This document shows, piece after piece, positions 15,645 to 26,400 of a stretch of 64,000 nucleotides of DNA. The notes under the pieces are model-generated. The model was not told the origin of the DNA and did not search any database. It saw only the letters and a list, made by a program, of their open reading frames with translations. The stretch is from assembly GCA_030532365.1 (NCBI GenBank), contig JAUNLH010000001.1, positions 33,082-97,081 of the forward strand, written 5' to 3'. The position numbers were made by a program, and so were the translations under genes. Positions within the stretch are counted from its first letter, which is position 1, and every line of letters starts with the position of its first letter. This DNA is from Porphyromonas sp. GTDB taxonomy: Bacteria > Bacteroidota > Bacteroidia > Bacteroidales > Porphyromonadaceae.

Positions 15645-17039
15645 ATGAGCTTAATTACATCAATCTCTGGGATTCGTGGCACCATTGGTGGCAAGGCGAG
15701 TGAGGGGTTGCACCCAATTAACTTAGCAGAGTTTACCGCTGCTTATGCGGCTTTCATCCGAAAGAGTAGCCCGATAGGTAGCAATAAGATAGTGGTGGGG
15801 AGGGATGCCCGCATGAGCGGAGACATGGTTAAGCGCATTGTGATAGGCACGCTACAGGCATGTGGGTTTGATGTCGTGGACATCGACCTTGCCACTACCC
15901 CGACCACAGAGCTGGCTGTCGTACATGAGAAAGCCGATGGCGGAGTGATCCTTACTGCAAGTCACAACCCACGTCAGTGGAACGCCCTCAAGCTCCTGAA
16001 CCATCACGGGGAGTTTCTCTCTGCAACAGAGGGCGAGCAAGTACTGGAGCTGGCGAAGAAGCGAGATCTCACCTTTGTCGACGTCGACCACCTAGGTCAG
16101 GTGACGGAGAAGAGCCACCTAGAGCAGCATATAGTCGATGTCTTGGCACTGCCGACAGTCGATGTCGAGGCGATACGAGCTGCGAAGTTTAAGGTGGTGG
16201 CAGACACTATCAACTCCGTCGGAAGTATAGCTCTGCCGCCGCTCTTTAGGGCTCTAGGCGTCGAGGAGGTGCACCTCATCAATGACGATACTACGGGCAA
16301 CTTCGCACACAACCCCGAACCTCTGCCTGGTCATCTTACCGATCTCTCAAGAGCGATCGTTGAGCACAAGGCAGATGTAGGTTTCGCTGTCGATCCCGAC
16401 GTAGACCGGCTGGCAATCTTCTGCGAGGACGGAGCTCCCTTTGGCGAGGAGTACACACTCGTGGCGATCGCAGACCACCTATTGGAAAGCGCTCCGATGG
16501 GTAGCAGCACTGCCTCCAACCTCAGCTCTTCTCGTGCGTTGAGGGATGTCACAGAGCGCCATGGTGGGAAGTACTACTCCGCTGCAGTCGGAGAGGTGAA
16601 CGTCACCACTAAGATGAAAGAGGTAGGCGCCATCATAGGCGGAGAGGGCAATGGTGGGGTCATCTACCCAGCTGCCCACTATGGTAGAGATGCGCTTGTT
16701 GGGATAGCACTCTTCTTGACACTCCTAGCAAAGAGACAGATGAGACCCTCAGAAGTGCGTCGCCAACTTCCCAACTACGAGATGGTTAAGGACCGAATAG
16801 AGCTGACTCCAGGTATCGATGTCGATCACCTCTTAGACCAGATCAGAGAGCGCTACGAGGGCAGAGCTCAGATCACCACGATAGACGGTGTAAAACTCGA
16901 CTTCCCTGACCGTTGGGTGCATCTACGTAAGAGCAACACCGAGCCGATCGTCCGGATCTATGCAGAGGCTGACTCCGAAGATCGCGCGCGCGCTCTTGCT
17001 GCGGAGATACACGAGATATTCGAACAATTAACACACTAA
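15645..17039 (+). CDS. glmM: Phosphoglucosamine mutase / phosphohexomutase
   Basis: This predicted cytoplasmic mutase interconverts hexosamine-6-phosphate and hexosamine-1-phosphate for UDP-GlcNAc and peptidoglycan supply. The 464 residues span the four-domain alpha-D-phosphohexomutase fold. It opens with SISGIRGTIGG. The phosphoserine is Ser106 in TASHNP, the metal loop is DPDVDRLA, the sugar-binding loop is GGEGNGG, and the C-terminal phosphate site is SNTEPIVRIYAEA. Phosphomannomutase activity cannot be excluded from these motifs. It sits between the DUF4827 gene and pepT, with short gaps on both sides. Confidence 0.88.
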   Translation: MSLITSISGIRGTIGGKASEGLHPINLAEFTAAYAAFIRKSSPIGSNKIVVGRDARMSGDMVKRIVIGTLQACGFDVVDIDLATTPTTELAVVHEKADGGVILTASHNPRQWNALKLLNHHGEFLSATEGEQVLELAKKRDLTFVDVDHLGQVTEKSHLEQHIVDVLALPTVDVEAIRAAKFKVVADTINSVGSIALPPLFRALGVEEVHLINDDTTGNFAHNPEPLPGHLTDLSRAIVEHKADVGFAVDPDVDRLAIFCEDGAPFGEEYTLVAIADHLLESAPMGSSTASNLSSSRALRDVTERHGGKYYSAAVGEVNVTTKMKEVGAIIGGEGNGGVIYPAAHYGRDALVGIALFLTLLAKRQMRPSEVRRQLPNYEMVKDRIELTPGIDVDHLLDQIRERYEGRAQITTIDGVKLDFPDRWVHLRKSNTEPIVRIYAEADSEDRARALAAEIHEIFEQLTH

Positions 17040-17059
17040 CCTACAAGTAAGTCCAAGAA

Positions 17060-18292
17060 ATGATACAACACCACGACCCTCTAGTTAACCGTTTCGTAAG
17101 ATATATATCCATCGACACTCAGTCTGACCCCAACTCTGAGAAGACTCCGAGTACCGATAAGCAGTTTGACTTAGCTCGACTCTTAGAGCAAGAGCTCAAG
17201 GAGATGGGGCTCAAGGATGTTCTGCTCGACGATAAATGTTACCTCACAGCTACGCTCCCTGCAAATACCGAGGAGCCTCGGCCTACGATCGGGTTTGTCG
17301 CACACATGGATACCGCTCCAGATCTCTCTGGCAAGGATGTCAAGCCGCGCTTTGTACAGTACACCGGTGGCGACATCGTACTAGACGAAAAGGAGGGCAT
17401 TCGCATCTCCACCGAGTTTTTCCCTGAGCTTGAGGATTACAAAGGTCAGGAGATCATCGTCACCGATGGGCATACGCTCCTTGGCGCAGATGACAAGGCA
17501 GGCGTCACTGCCATCATGGATGCGATCCAGCATCTAGTGGATCATCCTGAGATCAAGCATGGGACCATCAAAGTGGGCTTCACCCCAGATGAGGAGATCG
17601 GCAGAGGGGCTGACCACTTCGACGTGAAGCGGTTTGCGGCAGACTTTGCCTACACCATCGACGGAGGTAAGATCGGAGAGCTCCAGTACGAAAACTTCAA
17701 CGCAGCTAGCGCAAAAGTCACCTTCAAGGGGCTCAACGTCCACCCTGGCGATGCCAAAGGTAAGATGGTCAATGCCCAGTTGTTGGCTATGGAGTTCAAC
17801 AGCTACCTACCCAAGGAGCTGCCGAGCAACACCGAGGGCTACGAGGGCTTCTATCATCTGATCGAGATGAAGGGCACCGTCGAGGAGGCTTCTATCCAGT
17901 ATATCCTCAGGGATCACGACAGGGCGAAGTTTGAAGAGCGCAAGGAGACCATCCTCAAGATGGCACAGCGCATCAACGAGCTCTATGGAGAGGGGCGCTG
18001 CACTGCTGAGGTCACCGATTCTTACTTCAATATGCGTGAGGTGGTAGAGCCACAGATGTACATCGTAGAGCATGCTGCGGAGGCTATGCGTTCGGTAGGC
18101 GTGGAGCCTATCATCGAGCCTATCCGCGGCGGCACTGATGGCTCAAAGCTCTCCTTTATGGGTCTGCCATGCCCCAATATCTTTGCGGGCGGGCACAACT
18201 TCCATGGCAGGTACGAGTACCTACCAGTTCCCTCACTCGTAAAGGCTAAGGAGGTGATTGTCGCCATCGCCTCTCGCCAGGTCGAAAAGTAA
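17060..18292 (+). CDS. pepT: Peptidase T (tripeptide aminopeptidase)
   Basis: This M20B zinc peptidase removes the N-terminal residue of tripeptides in the cytoplasm. The 410-residue length is standard. Metal and catalytic motifs are in order: AHMDTAPD, then LLGADDKAGVT, PDEEIGRGADHF, the dimerisation domain around HPGDAKGKMVNA, and RGGTDGSKLSFMGLPCPN near the C-terminus. It follows glmM by 20 bp and precedes gcvT by 40 bp on the same strand. With pepD and the DPP5-type peptidase it fits peptide-based nutrition. Confidence 0.95.
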   Translation: MIQHHDPLVNRFVRYISIDTQSDPNSEKTPSTDKQFDLARLLEQELKEMGLKDVLLDDKCYLTATLPANTEEPRPTIGFVAHMDTAPDLSGKDVKPRFVQYTGGDIVLDEKEGIRISTEFFPELEDYKGQEIIVTDGHTLLGADDKAGVTAIMDAIQHLVDHPEIKHGTIKVGFTPDEEIGRGADHFDVKRFAADFAYTIDGGKIGELQYENFNAASAKVTFKGLNVHPGDAKGKMVNAQLLAMEFNSYLPKELPSNTEGYEGFYHLIEMKGTVEEASIQYILRDHDRAKFEERKETILKMAQRINELYGEGRCTAEVTDSYFNMREVVEPQMYIVEHAAEAMRSVGVEPIIEPIRGGTDGSKLSFMGLPCPNIFAGGHNFHGRYEYLPVPSLVKAKEVIVAIASRQVEK

Positions 18293-18332
18293 TCACAAAC
18301 ACAGAAACCATACAACAAAAGCAGAACTACCT

Positions 18333-19424
18333 ATGACGTTAAAAACAACTCCATTCCATGACCTGCACGTGCAGATGGGCGCCAAGATGAGCGAATTTGC
18401 TGGCTACGATATGCCTATAGAGTATGAGGGCATCAAGGTTGAGCACATGAACGTGATCCAAAATGTCGGAGTCTTCGATGTCTCCCACATGGGCTCCATC
18501 GTCGTGAGCGGCCCCAACCGCCTCGACTTCATGCAGCGGGTCTGCAGCAATGACATCTCCAAGCTCGCACCGGGCAAGGCTCAGTACAACTACATGCCCA
18601 ACGATCAGGGTGGCATCGTCGACGACTTCATCGTCTACTGCTTCGATGACCACTATATGCTGGCTGTCAATGCCGCCAATATCGAGAAGGACTACCAGTG
18701 GCTCCTGAAGCATCAAATCGAAGGTGCCGAGATCAACAACCGCTCCGAGCATGTGAGCATCCTCGCAGTGCAAGGGCCAAAGGCTAAGGAGACGCTCCAA
18801 AAGGAGACCGATATCGATCTCAGCGAGATCCCCTACTACAGTTACGCTACGGGCAAGTTTGCAGGCATCGACGCCCTCTTCTCCAATACCGGCTATACCG
18901 GTGCTGGAGGCTTTGAGCTCTACTTCGACGACCTCAAGGATGCTAAGAAAGTGTGGGATGCGCTGCTCTCAGCAGGCGAGGAGTACGGTATCAAGCCTGC
19001 CGGACTAGGCGCTAGAGACACCCTGCGACTCGAGATGGCATTTTGCCTATATGGCAATGACATCGACGACACCACCAATAGTCTGGAGGCTGGACTGGGC
19101 TGGGTCACAAAGTTGGTTGAGGGCAAAGAGGAGCTCCCTGGCTTCGATATCCTCCAGAAGACCCGTGAGGAGGGCATCAAAAATCGCCTCATAGGCTTCC
19201 ACATGACCGGTCGTGGCATCCCACGCCATGGCTATGAGATCACAGACAAAGAGGGCAACATCATCGGTCGTGTCACCTCAGGCACCAAGGCTCCTGCTGT
19301 CAATGAGGCTATCGGGCTGGGCTATGTCCCCGTTGCTTACAAAGCACCTGGCACTGAGATCTTTATCAAGATACGCGAGAAGCTGATCCCTGCAGAGGTG
19401 GTGAAGACACCGTTCCGCAAGTAA
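18333..19424 (+). CDS. gcvT: Glycine cleavage system T protein (aminomethyltransferase)
   Basis: This enzyme transfers the methylene group from aminomethylated H protein to tetrahydrofolate in glycine breakdown. The 363-residue product starts TLKTTPFHDLHVQMGAKM and has the family signatures AGYDMPIEY, GVFDVSHMG, GYTGAGGFELYF and GLGARDTLRLEMAF. The ATG at 18333 is chosen; an upstream in-frame start at 18258 would overlap pepT and adds unrelated residues. GcvH and GcvP are not in the window, so the other subunits must lie elsewhere. A shared terminator separates it from convergent pgk. Confidence 0.95.
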   Translation: MTLKTTPFHDLHVQMGAKMSEFAGYDMPIEYEGIKVEHMNVIQNVGVFDVSHMGSIVVSGPNRLDFMQRVCSNDISKLAPGKAQYNYMPNDQGGIVDDFIVYCFDDHYMLAVNAANIEKDYQWLLKHQIEGAEINNRSEHVSILAVQGPKAKETLQKETDIDLSEIPYYSYATGKFAGIDALFSNTGYTGAGGFELYFDDLKDAKKVWDALLSAGEEYGIKPAGLGARDTLRLEMAFCLYGNDIDDTTNSLEAGLGWVTKLVEGKEELPGFDILQKTREEGIKNRLIGFHMTGRGIPRHGYEITDKEGNIIGRVTSGTKAPAVNEAIGLGYVPVAYKAPGTEIFIKIREKLIPAEVVKTPFRK

Positions 19425-19451
19425 GGCGAGCAGACAAGTCGCACACAAAAA

Positions 19452-19488
19452 AGAGCCTAGCTACCAGATTACTGAGTAGCTAGGCTCT
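19452..19488. terminator. Bidirectional terminator between gcvT and pgk
   Basis: A 12-bp perfect stem (19452-19463 and 19477-19488) has a 13-nt loop. The T-tract is on the pgk side (the A-run at 19447-19452 read on the minus strand). It serves the two convergent genes. Confidence 0.8.
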
Positions 19489-19513
19489 ATTACTTATCTA
19501 TCGGAGTTACCTC

Positions 19514-20779
19514 TTACTCGCCCCTAATCGCAGCGATACCGGGTAGCGTCTTACCCTCGATCGCCTCGAGGAGGGCACCACCGCCGGTAGAGACATAGGA
19601 GACCTGGTCAGCCAGACCATACTTATTCACGCATGCTACTGAGTCGCCACCTCCTACGAGAGAAAAGGCGCCATTCTTCTGGGTTGCCTCAGCGACAGCC
19701 TCGCCAACTGCCTTAGAGCCAGCACCGAAGTTGTCAAACTCAAAGACCCCTGCTGGACCATTCCAAAGGATGGTCTTAGAGCCAAGGATCACATCGGCAA
19801 ATCTCTTTCTAGACTTCTCACCAATGTCCATACCCATCCAGCCGTCAGGGATATCCATGCTTGGTACCACCTTATACGGAGTATCATTGGCAAACTCCTG
19901 CGTCACCACAGAGTCCTCGCTGAGCACCAGGTTCACACCATGCTTCTTAGCCTTCTCTTGGATCTCAAGAGCCAGATCTAGCTTATCATCTTCACAGATA
20001 GAGGTACCAATGTTACCGCCATTCGCCTTCATAAAGGTGTAGGTCATCCCGCCGGTGAGGATCAGGTTGTCCACCTTAGTGAGTAGGTTCTCAATGATCT
20101 CAATCTTGGTAGACACCTTAGAGCCACCCATAATCGCTGTAAAGGGGCGCTCCACATTGTCCAAGATCTTCTGTATGGCTGCCACCTCCTTAGCCATCAG
20201 GTAGCCAAACATCTTATTGTCCTTGTCGAAGTGCTCTGCGATAAGAGCCGTAGAAGCGTGGGCACGGTGTGCGGTACCAAAGGCATCGTTTACGTAGCAG
20301 TCTGCTAGCTGAGCGAGCTGCTTCACAAATCCCTTTTGGCGCTCCTTCACCTCCTTCTTCGCTGCTGCCTTCTCCTCATCACTGGCATCCTTGGCCAAAC
20401 CTCTGGGCTTACCCTCCTCCTCTTCGTGGAAGCGGAGGTTCTCCAGCAGAAGTGCCTCGCCATCCTTAAGCTCCTTAGACAGCTTTTCGGTCTCCTCGCC
20501 GACGCTGTCGGAGGCAAACTTCACCTCCACGCCTAGAAGCTCAGAGACGTGTGGCAAGATATGCTTCAGCGAAAGCGACTCATCAACACCCTTGGGGCGA
20601 CCAAGGTGAGAAGCCATTACCAGTCTACCACCGTCAGCCAAGATCTTCTTGAGTGTCGGGAGTGCAGCACGGATACGAGTATCATCAGTGATCTGGCGCT
20701 GCTCGTCTAGAGGTACGTTGAAGTCGACACGCACAAATGCGCGCTTACCTTTGAAGTTGTATGAATCAATGTTTGTCAT
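19514..20779 (-). CDS. pgk: Phosphoglycerate kinase
   Basis: This glycolytic enzyme makes ATP from 1,3-bisphosphoglycerate. The 421-residue product has the N-terminal signature [14 protein letters not shown], the substrate loop [31 protein letters not shown] and the C-terminal nucleotide loop GPAGVFEF and [10 protein letters not shown]. It is monocistronic, with a TACATTTG -7 element about 60 bp upstream and the bidirectional terminator downstream. A charged insertion near residues 115-140 ([17 protein letters not shown]) is common in Bacteroidetes PGKs. Confidence 0.97.
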   Translation of the reverse strand: MTNIDSYNFKGKRAFVRVDFNVPLDEQRQITDDTRIRAALPTLKKILADGGRLVMASHLGRPKGVDESLSLKHILPHVSELLGVEVKFASDSVGEETEKLSKELKDGEALLLENLRFHEEEEGKPRGLAKDASDEEKAAAKKEVKERQKGFVKQLAQLADCYVNDAFGTAHRAHASTALIAEHFDKDNKMFGYLMAKEVAAIQKILDNVERPFTAIMGGSKVSTKIEIIENLLTKVDNLILTGGMTYTFMKANGGNIGTSICEDDKLDLALEIQEKAKKHGVNLVLSEDSVVTQEFANDTPYKVVPSMDIPDGWMGMDIGEKSRKRFADVILGSKTILWNGPAGVFEFDNFGAGSKAVGEAVAEATQKNGAFSLVGGGDSVACVNKYGLADQVSYVSTGGGALLEAIEGKTLPGIAAIRGE

Positions 20780-20837
20780 CTCTCTTACTGTGGACTTATT
20801 TATTGAACTTATCTATTATACCTATGTTATTTACTTA

Positions 20838-20845
20838 CAAATGTA
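20838..20845 (-). promoter_or_regulatory. Putative -7 element of pgk
   Basis: The minus strand reads TACATTTG, a full match to TAnnTTTG, about 58 bp before the start codon. A -33 box is not obvious. Confidence 0.45.
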
Positions 20846-20925
20846 CCTCTTTTTGCTCTATTATCATGAATCACAGGGCAGAGACTTGGGCATCCGTTAG
20901 ATACAAATAGACACCCGCGGAAAGG

Positions 20926-21041
20926 GGAGACCCGAACTTAAAAAATCTAAGTTCCCAACTTAGATCTACCGAAGTTCCCAACTTAGACAACTCTAAGTTC
21001 CCAACTCGGATTTTCCGAAGTTCCGGTCTCGATTTTTCTTG
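20926..21041. repeat. Tandem 23-bp repeat array (family B, copy 3)
   Basis: Units start at 20926, 20949, 20972, 20995 and 21018 with exact 23-bp spacing, in the same order and nearly the same sequence as copy 1. Together with the pgk promoter it explains the 329-bp gap 20780-21108. It lies downstream of tamL and upstream of pgk, both on the minus strand. I see no conventional terminator for tamL here, so the array might serve as one. Confidence 0.8.
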
Positions 21042-21108
21042 CAATGAAAGAGGAAGCTCCCTCCGTTCAGACTTCCCTCTGCCACGACACTGCACCGGCA
21101 CAAAAACA

Positions 21109-23451
21109 TCAGAAGGGGTAGCCGATAGAGAGGTGGAAAGCGAGTGGCCAGCCATCTCCAAAGGTGTTGAAATAAGGCTCCTCCTCTAAGCGGGAGGGAC
21201 TATGGAGCCCGAGTCCGACGTCAAATCGCAGGACGAGATAGTTGAGGTCGTATCGGACACCAAGCCCGGTGCCAAGGGCTAGATCTTTCCAAAAATACTC
21301 TGCAGAGAGCTCACCATCGGGGCGGGTTTCATCGGGGTTGAGCAGCCAGACGTTGCCAGCGTCGACAAAGGTTGCCAGCTCCAGCTGTCCTATCACCCGA
21401 TACCTCAGCTCTAGATTACCCTCAAAGCGGACGTCGCCCGTACGGTCGAGGAAGTCCATGGGTCCGGAGACCACAGGGCGGTAGGAGCCGGGGCCCAGTG
21501 TCCGCACATTGAAGCCACGGATACTATTGGCACCTCCGGAGTAGAACTGCTCCTTGTAGGGTGGCACTCGCATCTCGCTATAGCTGTAGATCGCTCCTGC
21601 GTAGGCACGTGTCGCCACCTGCAGTCGGGGAGTAAAGCGGTAGTTGTAGCGAAGCTCCAGTGTGCCCTTGACAAATTGTGCAAAGGGAACACCCTTGATA
21701 AAGCTGGGCGCCTCACCCTTCTCTCTGCTCTTCCAGGAGAGGAGCGACGTAAGATTACCTGCCTCTGACACATACGCCTCTAGGCTAAAGCCATGGGGGC
21801 GAAGGGGGTCTTGGTACTGATAGCCAAAGAGGTAAGAGAGCTGTGGCACGAACTGATTGCGAAATGAGAGTGCCAGAGCCGGATTTTCCTCCATAGCAGT
21901 ATCAAAGCGCTCCGAGCTCTTGATGATATGGTTGTACGAGATACTGAGCGGCGTAATGGTATGTCGGACACGCTTATTGGGCTCTAGGTGGTACGAGAGG
22001 TCGTAGGTAAACTGCCCCTGGCGGTAAAAGTTGGTCCTATTGAGGATCACACCGGAGAGCGCCATACTCGTACTGACGGGGAAGTTGATGGAGCTACTAG
22101 AGAGAAATGGGATCAAGAGCCGCGGGAAGGTGAGAGACGCCTGTACTCCCAGCTCATAGCTATTGATGTCCCACTTATCCACCTTGCTAGAGGAGCGCTG
22201 TGTCTCCCACTCGTAGCTTCCACGGAGTAGGATGCTGAGGAGCTCTCCACCGTGAAATATATTTTTTCGATTGACAGAAAAGGAGGCACCAGGTCCCACC
22301 TGATTATTACTCTTGAGCTTAAAGGTGCCCTCCAACTCTGTAAAGTAGGGCGGAGCAAGGCGCGAGGTCATGAGCACATCGAGGTAGTTGACGCCATCCT
22401 CACCGACGCGGGGGGTGTAGCTCACATCGGTATAGGCAAAAGCGTCTAGCTCAGCCATGCGGTTGAGGGTACGGCTCTCCATCTGCTCTCCGTAGAGCTC
22501 TCCCCGCTCGATACGTATGCGGTTTGCCAGTACTGGTATACGCACTGGGGAGCGACGATGATAGCGGTAGAGGATCCCCTCGTGGTATAGGCTGTCGGTG
22601 AGTGGGCCATTCTCAGCATCACGCAGGTTGTAGGTGATCTCGCCTATATGCCAGGGCTCATACGCCTCCGGGAGCATACCCTCGGAGAGCTTGACCCGGA
22701 GCTGCACTCGCTGGGGCACCTGCACTGTATCTGCCTGATATACAATATTCTCAGGGCGAAAGAAGTAATAACCCTCATCTCGCAGTAACTTTGAGATGCG
22801 GTTTCTCTCGTTTTGCAAGGAGACGACACTAAAGGGCTCTCCGCTCTTGATCAGACTCTCCTCTGTGCTATATAGGTCGGGGAGCGACTCCGGCTGTATC
22901 GGCACCATATAGCGAATGCTATCGTAGAGATAGGGCGCTCCCATCACTACGTTGTACGACACTTTTGCCTGCACTGAGTCCTTACTAGAGGGCTCGACCC
23001 TAGGGGTGATGTCGGACCGGAAGTAGCCGTACTCCTCCAATATCTGCCTACCAATGGAGGCCCTGAAGCTAGGGTTGACGGAGGAGATCAGGATAGGCTT
23101 GGCGCCAAAGGTCTTGTAGAGCCACCGCTCGAGGAAGTTTTTACCCTCCGCATAGTGGGTATTGATATAAAATGGATAAGTGACGGGGAGGCGCGTGGAA
23201 GCACTACCCAACAGACTATTATTTGGCTTGTAGAGGAGCACCCGCTCTAGGTCATTGCGGGCGAGTCGCCCATTGGTGCTCTTGTCCTCATCCTCGTAGT
23301 GTAGCTTCTTGACCCCTGCATAAAACTGCTCTCCCTCAGGGATGTACTTGCTCACCGAGCACGCAGTAGTGAGAAGGATCAGCAGTGGGAAGAGGAGCGA
23401 TATGGCTCTAGTTGGTCTCATGGGGGATCTCTTGTGCGTTGTTTGTTTCAT
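21109..23451 (-). CDS. tamL: TamL: BamA/TamA-family outer-membrane lipoprotein
   Basis: This is an Omp85-superfamily barrel thought to work with TamB in outer-membrane assembly or lipid transport. The 780-residue product has a lipoprotein signal with Cys31 in LLTTAC, the mark of the Bacteroidetes TamL subtype. POTRA-like domains fill the N-terminal half. The C-terminal surface-antigen barrel has SGGANSIRGF at about residue 655 and ends with FHLSIGYPF. I chose the ATG at 23451 because AAGGAGGAGCAGG sits just before it. The later ATG (23421) has a poor ribosome site, and the annotated upstream extension has none. The start lies 44 bp inside tamB. Confidence 0.88.
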   Translation of the reverse strand: MKQTTHKRSPMRPTRAISLLFPLLILLTTACSVSKYIPEGEQFYAGVKKLHYEDEDKSTNGRLARNDLERVLLYKPNNSLLGSASTRLPVTYPFYINTHYAEGKNFLERWLYKTFGAKPILISSVNPSFRASIGRQILEEYGYFRSDITPRVEPSSKDSVQAKVSYNVVMGAPYLYDSIRYMVPIQPESLPDLYSTEESLIKSGEPFSVVSLQNERNRISKLLRDEGYYFFRPENIVYQADTVQVPQRVQLRVKLSEGMLPEAYEPWHIGEITYNLRDAENGPLTDSLYHEGILYRYHRRSPVRIPVLANRIRIERGELYGEQMESRTLNRMAELDAFAYTDVSYTPRVGEDGVNYLDVLMTSRLAPPYFTELEGTFKLKSNNQVGPGASFSVNRKNIFHGGELLSILLRGSYEWETQRSSSKVDKWDINSYELGVQASLTFPRLLIPFLSSSSINFPVSTSMALSGVILNRTNFYRQGQFTYDLSYHLEPNKRVRHTITPLSISYNHIIKSSERFDTAMEENPALALSFRNQFVPQLSYLFGYQYQDPLRPHGFSLEAYVSEAGNLTSLLSWKSREKGEAPSFIKGVPFAQFVKGTLELRYNYRFTPRLQVATRAYAGAIYSYSEMRVPPYKEQFYSGGANSIRGFNVRTLGPGSYRPVVSGPMDFLDRTGDVRFEGNLELRYRVIGQLELATFVDAGNVWLLNPDETRPDGELSAEYFWKDLALGTGLGVRYDLNYLVLRFDVGLGLHSPSRLEEEPYFNTFGDGWPLAFHLSIGYPF

Positions 23452-26400
23452 GGTCCTGCTCCTCCTTGATGGTCGGCTTCCTGCGGAAGTCAAAGATATC
23501 ACGCAGTCGGTTGAGACGGCGACGGATCAGGTAGCCCCCTCCGGTCTCTATCACCTCGCCATCCAGGAGGTTCTCAAGGTTGCGACGGTGGAAGAGCTTC
23601 AGGAAGCGTGTACCTGCCTCGTCGAGTCGGTACTCTAGGGTCATATTGTCGATGAAGGACTGCTTCATCCCTGTTGCTGCCTGACCGGTCATCATGCGCC
23701 CTCCGACTGTGACATTGATCCTATTGTTGTAAAACTTCTTAGCGATACTATAGGTGTAGTCGGTACCGGTACCGTAGGCGTTGGCCGTATTGGATATACC
23801 CAGATTGATCTCAGCATCAAGCGCTTCGCCTGCAATAGAATTGAACTGGCTAGCTGCCAACGAAGCGAGGGCGGAGTTCATATCAAAGCCTGAGGTCGCA
23901 GTGCTCCTAGAGCCCATGTAGAGCCCCGACGTGAGGAGCATGAGTGACTGTCGGTTTTGCTCCTCTGGGCTGAGCGAGGCAAGGGCGTTCTGTACCGCTA
24001 GATCGCTAGGTGCAGAGGTGGTGAAGCGGAGCTTAAGGTCATCAAGGCGGTTCTCTACGTGGAGGGTGACGTCAAACTCCACCGAACGGCTCGGCTCACC
24101 CGCAAGGCTCACCTGACTACGCATAGAGCTAGTGGCGCTCAGATCGATATAGGGCTCCATGAGAGGTCCGCTCCAGGTGACGTGGCTACCTGGTGTTATA
24201 TTGAACTGTCTTGTGATCGGCGGCATACTGATCTTGAGCCCCACACTCCCCTCTATGACACTATAGTCGCCACTGAGATTCATAGCCCCATAGGGTGGTA
24301 TCTTGAGGTTGAAGTCTCCCCCACCCTGTAGTGATACTTTATTTTGCTCATCAGGCGAGAGGATCACATTGACCCTAGTTGCGGGGTCGATGTGGATATT
24401 GAGCCGGATATCTAGACCGCTGAGCGACAGGCTATCCACTGCGCTCTTCTTCGCCACGAAGAGGGTGTCGGAGAAGTCTGTAAACTCGACCAGCCCGGCA
24501 TAGTTATTACGCTTCTTAAGCTCCGACTTCTGGCTCTTGTAGGTGAGGTCGGTATTGCCCTTTACCGACACATTACCAGTCATTTGGAAGGCTCTTAGGG
24601 GTCCTAGGATGTGGAGGTCGGCATCTGCCTGTAGGGTGCCATAGAGCTCAGTATCAGCGGTCTCGGCGGAGTTAAGTAGCACCAGATCGCGCCCCGTGAG
24701 TTGCAGGTCGATGGGATACTCTGCTTGATCCAGACGTAGCTCTCCATCAGCATAGAGTTTAGAGTTATTGGAGGTGAGGGCGAAGTTTTCCAGTCTCAAC
24801 CGCCCCTCTCTGACCAGGATGGGTTTCTCATCGAGACCGTAGGTCTCATTTGCTGATGCCACATAGACCTCAGCGTCCTTGAAGCGCACAACTCCCTCAT
24901 ACTCAGCAGTCGTAGCCGTCTGGATATCTCTTCGGGTGTCGTAATTTGCCAGCTCCGCGCTGACCAATCCTGTAGCCTCGGCATATCGTCTGGGCAAGAA
25001 GGGGTTAGCCTTGGTAAGAGGTAAGTCATTGGCGCGTACCCAGAGCCGGCTCTGCCCCTCTACTGGCTGGAAAGAGATGAGATGGGCGACAGGATCGCCC
25101 TCCACGTCTGCATCAGCCTCGAGGTAGGTCGTCTTATTTCTCCCCTGCGTGGCACTTGCTTGTACTCCCATAGTACCCAAGGGCTTATCTTCGTAGTAGA
25201 AGTCATCGACACTGACCTGAGCCACGTATTCTTGACCTCCAGCATCCTTGATCTGGAGCCACGTCGCCTCGGCATCTACCACCCCCTTAAGGCGCGGTAT
25301 GATCCGCACCCCCTCGAGCTGCGATAGCTCTACCTCATTGAGGACAGCTCGGAGCAGGTGCCCTCGCTCATCCGGCACATCTCGTAGAGAGATCGTAGCC
25401 CCCTTTCTCGACCTTAGCTCTAGGTCAGCCTTGACCTCCTCTCTCTTGCCTTGCGGAAAGGTGACCCCGCCGTCGCCTACTGAAGTAAACTCGTTGTGAA
25501 ATAGCACTATAGGGTCTGGGGTGAAGTCAAGCGTAAGATCGCCATTGGGCTGGTTCCACAGCTCGAGACCCATCTGCAAGAAGTCCTCCTCCTTGTGGTC
25601 AAGCCAATGGAGATAGAGCTCGCTGCGGTGGACGTTGGTCGTCAGAGACGACATGATGGTAAAAGGCAGCTGGTTGCGAAACTGGTCTTTGTGTATCGAG
25701 GAGAAGGCGTAGAAGAAAGAGGAGTCTTGTCTCAAGATCAGGTCGATATTGTCTATCCTGAAAGTATCCATCTGGAAGTAACTGATCACACCCTCGCCTG
25801 TAAGCCCCTCGGAGGTTGTGGTGCGGAGGTTAAGATGGCTGGAACGGGCTCCTATGCGCATCTCATCGAGGTAGGCACGCAGGAGGTTATTGCGCCCCAT
25901 GGTGAGCTGGACGTCCATCGTCGGATAGTGCTCCAGCCAGGGCCGCATATCTATCTTTTGGATAGAGTCAGCCAGTGATGTGGTGATGACCTCTGTGAGC
26001 GAAGTGATCCTATGAGTGAAGTCCTTCAGCCCATTCTCCACATCTACCTTGAGCGAGAGGTCACCCGAGGTGACTTCGCCATACATGCTGGCTTCTGAGG
26101 TGCTGGCTATCACGTAGGTATTGGTGGGGTGAATGAGGTTTTTATCCGTCTGTATCCAGAAGTTTTCGACCTCACCATCAAAGTCGTAGAACTGATCTAG
26201 GTCGCTCCGGACGGTACTGCGTAGCTCTAGCCGCGCCCCCTGTACGGTAGGGAAGTCTAGCCCGACACGGCTCGGAATGATGGTATCAACAAAGAGATTG
26301 ACACTACCAGAGATGTCATTTCGATGCAGCATCGCATCGATCTGAGCTGTCAGCTTCATCGCATCGTCTGCCGAGTCGAGGGCTCCGAAGAGGTGGCTGT

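Noticed and set aside
18333..19424. Glycine riboswitch upstream of gcvT
   Set aside because: The gap to pepT is only 40 bp and shows no structured aptamer.
20871..21161. 96-residue minus-strand open frame similar to one at 3717-4004
   Set aside because: The similarity comes from both frames reading through the same intergenic repeat; neither has a signal of protein-level conservation.
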